A stretch of 64,000 nucleotides of DNA. Source: Paralithodes platypus. Its lineage: Eukaryota; Arthropoda; Malacostraca; Decapoda; Lithodidae. The stretch covers positions 40,620,748 to 40,684,747 of the forward strand of contig CM064480.1 in NCBI GenBank assembly GCA_032716605.1. The letters are read 5' to 3'. The translations under genes and the position numbers were made by a program. This document shows, one piece after another, positions 57,604 through 64,000 of this stretch (position 1 is its first letter; every line of letters starts with the position of its first letter). Below the pieces are notes generated by a model. The model saw only the letters and a list, made by a program, of their open reading frames with translations. It was not told where the DNA came from and did not search any database.

Positions 57604-58020
57604 TACTACGCGGAGCGGCGGCGGACGCTTGCCATCATGTTCCCACTTATTTTGACTCCCGTAAACTAAGACCATGAAAACACTAATTTCTCAAAATCTG
57701 GAGGAAAAAACATGAAAAATAAGGGTGCGAGCCTATTCCCTATAATTACCAAAATAGCCTAGCCTATACAGGTAGGCCTAGGCTTAGCCTTGAAATTAGC
57801 TGTGGTCCATCTCCAATTTTAACCATAAGCACTTCCATACAAGTTGTTTCACATCAACATCTACAACATCTGGAATAAATACCTTCCAAGCCTTAGTGCA
57901 TGTGAATAAAATAGGGTAGCCTAGCTATTAGCCATGGCTGTTGTGAACATTGTGGGGTACCGGTAGCTTAAGTTGTGTAGGGTATGAGCAGGGCAGGGAT
58001 AGAGACTTAGGCTACCTTAG
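57604..58020. other. Spacer before copy D
   Basis: Non-coding, with one more TAGGCCTA palindrome near 57772 and repeated TAGCCTA words. Nothing else. Confidence 0.4.
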
Positions 58021-60918
58021 TGTTATGCCCTGATTTTATACAGGTTTAACTTGGTATAGGTGAGTTCTCCAAGACTGGGTTATTGGATTTATTGTAAAGT
58101 ACATAAAGGGAATCAACAGAGGACATAAATAATCTCGGTTAAATGGTTTGTAATACAGCTTTATTTGAATTAAAAACACTCGGGTATAAGGTACGTAATA
58201 GAATTCGCACGAACAATAGATGTTGGAGCACTCGGGTAGGTTATTGGTCTTTTAACAATCTCTTAGCACTGCTCGCGGATTTGGATGGAGTTTTCGCTTC
58301 CCACTTCCAACGTTCAGGAATTATTCTTCTGATCACATTACGTCAACGATACGTGGGTTACACAAATCACAAGGCTAGGTATCTCGTTAATTAACTCTCT
58401 GGTAATCTGATTCAAAATCAAAGATGCAATTATAAGTAATATGGTGATCTCCCAAGAATTAACGTGAAGTGAATAAACTGTAGCTAGGTTCACTTGGTGG
58501 AGTAATATTTAAGACATAAATATATCAGTGGGGCGATTCAGGGTTTAGGGTAATTAATCACAATCACTTATTCGGAATTGCTTTCTCAATTCGCCTAGTT
58601 TACTTTCCTGATATCTTTGCTCTCCCCTAGCTTAGTAATCACTTTCCTCTTAGCACCGAATGACTTCGAGACACAATTGAATACACTGGGTGAGTTATTT
58701 GTACCGTACACTAGTAGGATACTTCGAGAATTAGCCTGTGGTAGTTTCTTCGTTATCTTGAGCTGGTGTGCTGGGGGTAAACAGCGGCTCTTTGGCCGTC
58801 CAAGTTGTCCGGGAGTGTAGAGAAGGTTTACAGATGGGCTGCTTGTGGGCCGGTGATGACACACCGATATGTTACTCCTGCTGAAGACCTTAAATGACAC
58901 TGTCCCCGGCACGGCCGGAGAAACAATGTATCGAATTAACGTAAAACAGTCGGGAGAAGCGACTTTTCTTTTCTTATCTATTCTGGCCTTCTGGGAGGGT
59001 CAAGGTGAGCGGGCGGCTTTTCGCCTTTCGGTCAACAGACAATTGTTGCCCAGGAATTTTTCTTGCCGAGTCTTCTCCTAAGATTTTCTCTCATAATCCC
59101 TTCTAACATAACAAGATCTTTCTACCCTAGACCAGTTATGAGTTATGATTGTTCGTAACCCAAGGTAGTGGCGAGGCCGGCTTGCAATACGTTTATGAGA
59201 CAATCAACAAATTTGTAAATCGGTTGTTCATAGGTATAATCTTACCCTTGGGGTCCCAGTTGCAAGAAAATATTTGTGAAGGGTTGATTCACTTCCTCAC
59301 AGATTAACTTTGATCACAGGCACCGAGTATCACTGTATCCTGAGGGTGGGAGCACTTGTAAATGTCAACTAGAGTGGCACAGCCGCTATGCGTAGTATGC
59401 GTCTACTACTGAACTGGTGCGCTTTTGCATGGGAAGGTTTATATAAGGGGGGGGGGGGGGGGACAGGGGGCGAGTCAGGGGGTATTTCGAATGTTCTAGA
59501 TTTGGGATGTCGGAGGGAAAGACAAATTAATTTAATCCCTTGACTTAGGAGGGTAGTGAAAAGGTCTAGTATATAGTTAGTATGTAGGCCGCAATATGAT
59601 TCGACATTTCTGACATCTCTTACTCTAAGACAAATTATTAAGAGGGGGGATAGAGGAGGATTTTGGCAAGGGGAATTCTAGTTTACGTGGCGCCTTCCGG
59701 TCTAGGCGGTAAGGCATTATACATTAATATTTCACTCAAGTATCCTTCTCTGATCTAGCTGAAATGCTATTAGGAATCTAAGACGGGTTAAGGGGGATTT
59801 TGGGGGTTAGTTAGGAACGGGATAGGATATGAGTTTTGAGGCTGGAATTAGAACTTGGAGTTTGGTATAGGTTAGAGGCACCCGGAATTTCTGGCAAGAA
59901 TTTGGTGGGCCCGAGGATGCCTGTAGACCTCCTCGAGGGGGGAAAGACGCGCAGGCCGGGGGTGTCCTCTTGGGTAGGGTGCCAGCTGGGCCTTGAATAT
60001 TGGGGTATGGCGTTTTTTACGTTAATGGGGTTACTATATTAGTTGAGGATATTGGGGGTTATATATTTCGTTATGATTGATCATGCAATCTGGTTCTTAC
60101 TCACGAGACTCACTCGTGGGGATAATGAACAGTGATTTTGTTAAAAAGTGCAAGTCAGGAAGGGGGACTTACCCTCTTCAAGGGGAGTGAGAGGGGGGGG
60201 GGGCTAGCCTCGCGCGTTTGGCTTTACTGTTCCAGTTGTGAGTGTTGGTTAGTGAGGTTAGAGGATAGTTAAAGGAGGTACAAGAATAGGTTTGTACTCT
60301 TTGGTAATCTGGAGCTTGAGAAATGACTTACTCGGCACGAAATAAAACATCCTGATGGCGTCTTGCTAGGGGAAGTTGTGAATTTGGGTTGGTATGGGAG
60401 AGAAGAATGACAGGGCGACTCAAATGGTTACAGCTGGGCATGCTGTTGCTCTGCAGAGTTATTGTGGATAAAAGAGTTAACTTAGGAAATGTTTACATGC
60501 ATGAATGACGGTATCTTAGCCGTCGTTAAAATAAAAGTATGGAACCTGGTTGAATAACTCAAGTTCAATTATATAACTACTTAGTTACTAGAAACGAAAC
60601 CACTGAGCATGGAGGCTACATACGTTTTATCTTCGTAAATAGAGAGAGAAACTAGGTCGCTTCCCTGGATCTCTCTGGAGAGGATCGTATACAGATTTGT
60701 CACAATTAATTTATATAAATCAACAGAGATACGAAAACAGAGCAGTGTGGACTGTGGACTAGAAGGGGTGATTGATTAGACGTATAACAGCTGTGGGAAG
60801 GAATGGAAAAGAAATAATATTGTGGATAAAAGATAGTTAACCTAGGAAATGCTAATACATGACGGTATGACGGTATCTTAGCCGTCGTCATCATAAGATG
60901 CTGAACCCTGGTTGGTAT
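58021..60918 (-). repeat. LTR-type copy D, ~2.9 kb
   Basis: Starts at 58021 with TGTTATGCCCTG (complement of the GGCATAACA end) and aligns on the minus strand with copy C, and at its end with copies A and E (CCCACTTCCAACGTTCAGG at about 58299, shared with 53071). AATAAA near 58160 on the minus strand could be the polyadenylation signal. The TATA box TTATATAA at 59439-59446 is next to a 16-base G-run on the plus strand. The other end runs into the CR1 LINE at about 60918. No coding region inside. Confidence 0.65.
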
Positions 60919-63900
60919 GCCCGGGATACGGTCCGACACAAGGACAGTGCCGCTATGTCGTATTAACATCAGTCGGGCATAGCTCTGGTAAATATTATCA
61001 TGCTAAAAATGATGACTATAATGCAAATGATAGTAGTGATGGTGCAACGGAAGATGGAAATGTCGTTAGAAACAAAGGTAAATTAGGTATAAAGAAAAGA
61101 AGTAAATTGAGAGTATATTACACAAACTGTAGGAGTCTATGTAACAAAATGAACGAACTTAGAGCCCTTGTTAGCAAAGAAAATATAGACATAATAACGC
61201 TAACTGAAACGTGGATTAATACAGAAACCAAGCATTTTTTAGCAGAATTTGATATACCAGGATATAGTTTGTTTAAATATGACCGAACAAGTAAGAGGGG
61301 TGGCGGTATAGCAGTGTTTGTCAGGAGTACATTAAAAAGCTGTATTAAATCAGGTATTAGACTAAATAACGATAATGAAAGTGTTTGGGTAGAGGTTACC
61401 GAAGGTAGTGAGACCATAGTTATTGGAGTTATGTATAGACCGCCAAATACGAGTGGAAATGACGGAACGTCATTATGGGAGGAAATTAAAATGGCATCAA
61501 AGTTTAGCAATGTGTGCATTATGGGGGATTTTAATTTTCCGAATATAGATTGGCAGCATCAAATAGGAGACTCTGATTCTGAGGAGTTTATAGAGGTAGT
61601 ACAAGATAGTTTTTTTATTTCAATTCATAGATACGCCGACTAGAGGTAATAATATTCTCGATTTAGTTTTCAGTAACAATGAACATATGGTAAATAATGT
61701 AGAGATAGGGGACCACCTAGGAAATAGTGACCACAATTCTGTGTATTTTAATATACAATGGAAAGGTAATACCAGAGAGAATACAACATTAATACCTGAC
61801 TTTAGAAAAGCCAATTATGGAGGGTTAAGAAGAGCCCTATTAGCTGACCCTATGGTCAAAAAATTAAGTCGATCCAGGTGTCCAAATGAGTGTACCCCTT
61901 CTCAGGCACCTGTCATCTTAAGTCAGGAAGAGACGTCAACCTTGGTAGATACATACGATAATTTTATCAAGTCAGTATTCAATGCACAAAATAAATACAT
62001 CCCCAAAAGAAAATTTAGATCAACACAGAACCAACCCAAATGGATGAATAATAGACTATTAGATCTTCTAGGACAAAAGAGAGGAATATATAGAAAAATT
62101 AGAAAAGGCGAAATTCACCTACTTGCTTACTATCAGAATCTATCAATACAGGTAAAAAAGGATATTAGGAAAGAAAAAAGAAATTATGAAATTAAGGTTG
62201 CCAATGACTCAAAAAATAATCCTAAAGCTTTTTACCAACTATATAAATCCAAGGTTAGAGATGTAATTGGTCCCCTTAAAACTTCGATAGGAGAAATGAC
62301 AGAAAATGATTTAGAAATGTGCAGTACATTAAATAGTCAATTTCTTTCCGTTTTCACTAATGAAAATTTGGCACAGTTTCCAGAAGTCCGTAAGGTATAT
62401 AGCGATAGTATAGAAAATAGGTTAAGTACGGTTACTATAAGTAGAAATGATGTGCTTAAGGAAATTGACAGACTGAAACCTCATAAATCGCCTGGTCCTG
62501 ATGAGGTATATGCTAGAGTATTTAAAGAATGTAGGGATGAGTTAAGTTACCCATTAACATTTTTATTTAACAAGTCATTGGAGACAGGTATAGTTCCAGA
62601 AGCTTGGAAGCTTGCAAACGTAGTTCCGATCTTCAAAAAAGGTGACAAATCAATAGCATCCAATTACCGTCCCATTAGTCTTACATCAATCATAGGAAAG
62701 CTACTAGAGTCAATTATTGCTAGTCAAATTAGAAACCACTTAGATACATTTAATTTAATCAATTCTTCTCAGCATGGATTCACTCAGGGACGTTCTTGCC
62801 TTACTAATTTGCTTAGTTTTTTCTCAGAGGTATATGAAGCAGTAGATAATGACAAGTCATATGATATAATATATTTAGATTTCAGTAAAGCTTTCGACAG
62901 AGTCCCCCATGAGAGATTGATGAGAAAGGTTGAGGCGCATGGAATAGGTGGGGCGTTGTTGGGATGGATTAGGTCATGGCTAATTGGTAGGAAGCAGAGA
63001 GTCAGCATAAATGGTACGAAGTCAGAATGGGGAGCAGTCAAAAGTGGTGTCCCCCAGGGATCTGTATTAGGTCCTCTGTTGTTTGTTATATACATAAATG
63101 ACCTTGATTTAGGTATAACTAGTAGGATAAGTAAATTTGCAGACGATACCAAAATGGGGAGAACAATTGATTCAGATTGAGATATAGAGTGCCTCCAAAG
63201 GGATCTAGATACCTTACACGAATGGTCAGTAAATTGGCAGATGAAGTTTAACATTGACAAATGCAAGGTATTAAAGATAGGGAAGATGCATACAAATGTT
63301 AAATATAAACTAGCTAATGTGGAATTAGAAAACTCGAATTGTGAGAAAGATCTAGGTGTGTTTGTTAGCAATGATTTGAAGCCTAGACAACAGTGTATAA
63401 GCGTTCGAAACAAGGCAAACAGGATTCTCGGGTTCATCTCAAGGAGTGTGAGTAACAGAACTGCTGATGTTATCTTAAAACTTTACTTGTCATTAGTGAG
63501 ACCCCATATGGATTATGCTGTTCAATTTTGGTGTCCTTATTACAGAATGGACATAGATTCATTGGAGAGAGTACAACGTAGAATGACAAAAATGATCCAT
63601 AATATTAGAAATCTTCCGTATAAAGAAAGGTTGAAGAAATTAGGCTTACATTCGTTAGAGAGACGCAGAGTTAGAGGGGATATGATAGAGGTGTTCAAGT
63701 GGGTTAGTGGGATTAACAAAGGGGACATGACAAATGTACTAAAGCTCAGTGATAGCGAAAGAACTTGTACCAATGGTTTCAAATTAGATAAATTTCGTTT
63801 CAGAAAAGATATAGGCAAATATTGGTTTGGTAACAGAGTTGTAGATGGGTGGAATGGACTACCAAGTGCTATAGTGGGATTAAAAACGATAGGGAGCTTT

Positions 63901-64000
63901 AAGATAAAATTGGATAAGCATATGGACGAGAAGGGTTGGGTGTGAAGGGGGATCAGCAGGGTTGGGCCAATCAGCGCTCTGCAGACCCCCGTAATCCTGC
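60919..64000 (+). mobile_element. CR1-type LINE, nearly full ORF2, runs to the window edge
   Basis: Endonuclease-RT ORF on the plus strand with only two lesions. ORF1 is absent, and the 5' end abuts LTR-type copy D, indicating truncation there. After the ORF stop at 63943-63945 comes about 55 bp of 3' sequence (CAATCAGCGCTCTGCAGACC) to the edge of the window. The 3' end is not seen. Confidence 0.87.
60960..63945 (+). pseudogene. CR1 ORF2: endonuclease and reverse transcriptase
   Basis: Endonuclease: VYYTNCRSLCNKMNEL near 61110, LTETWIN near 61200, RGGGIAVFVRS near 61295, GVMYRPPN near 61425, GDFNFPNIDW near 61525 and SDHNSV near 61725. RT: HKSPGPDEVYARV near 62485, NYRPISLTS near 62665, QHGFTQGRSCLTNLLSFF near 62770, DFSKAFDRVPHERL near 62880, SGVPQGSVLGPLLFVIYIND near 63045 and catalytic KFADDTKMG near 63135. 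The C-terminal domain contains YAVQFWCPYYRMDIDSLERV near 63515. Lesions are one frameshift in the T-run near 61616 and one in-frame TGA at about 63178 (CGA-to-TGA type). The enzyme would nick DNA and copy element RNA. This is the least decayed LINE in the window. Confidence 0.9.

Noticed and set aside
61118..61519. 133-codon minus-strand frame
   Set aside because: Antisense of the CR1 endonuclease domain.

Overview
The window is eukaryotic repeat-rich DNA, most likely from an arthropod and plausibly a crustacean. Evidence: several clades of LINE, Gypsy and BEL/Pao retrotransposons, tRNA-derived SINEs, P-type and piggyBac-type DNA transposons, an interstitial tract of the arthropod telomere motif (TTAGG/CCTAA), many microsatellites, and a 100-N scaffold gap at 17574-17673. 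I see no rRNA, CRISPR array, bacterial operon or clear multi-exon host gene. Almost everything with coding potential is a mobile element in some stage of decay. The exception is a pair of intronless cold-shock-domain (Y-box-like) genes at 41.2-44.2 kb, one copy of which is intact.

Layout. 1-2.8 kb: minus-strand gag-like ORF of a retroelement (DIRS-like), running off the left edge. 4.2-5.1 kb: 33-bp inverted repeat, tRNA-derived SINE and a poly(A)-tailed segment. 5.7-8.7 kb: minus-strand LINE with endonuclease and reverse transcriptase (RT) and a poly(A) tail. 10-13.1 kb: minus-strand BEL/Pao element without RNase H end or integrase. 13.8-17.57 kb: plus-strand LINE whose ORF1 joins a PHD-like finger to three CCCH fingers. 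17.67-25.4 kb: plus-strand Ty3/Gypsy element with protease, RT, RNase H, integrase and an extra third ORF. 25.4-30.4 kb: its very long 3' terminal region, interrupted by a 1.8-kb solo LTR. 31-38.8 kb: two more LTR-type copies of a related family, one split by a 5-kb P-type transposon with terminal inverted repeats and target duplication, the other carrying a SINE.

38.8-46.6 kb: a segment bounded by two ~510-bp direct repeats. It contains an LTR-like piece, the tandem cold-shock genes, a GGT minisatellite and a foldback element with the telomere-motif tract. 46.8-48.6 kb: 5'-truncated RTE-like LINE with an 11-bp target duplication. 48.8-52.3 kb: piggyBac-type element with perfect 15-bp inverted repeats and TTAA ends, holding only a first transposase exon. 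52.8-56.0 kb: inverted copy of the Gypsy 3' end. 56.5-57.6 kb: SINE, LINE fragment and a TA-flanked MITE. 58.0-60.9 kb: another minus-strand LTR-type copy. 60.9-64 kb: a young CR1-type LINE.

The most unusual items are the duplicated cold-shock genes with an unrecognised cysteine-rich C-terminus, the shared third ORF and giant terminal regions of the Gypsy family, the zinc-finger-rich LINE ORF1, and the well-delimited P and piggyBac insertions. All family assignments come from reading motifs by eye. No database search was possible.
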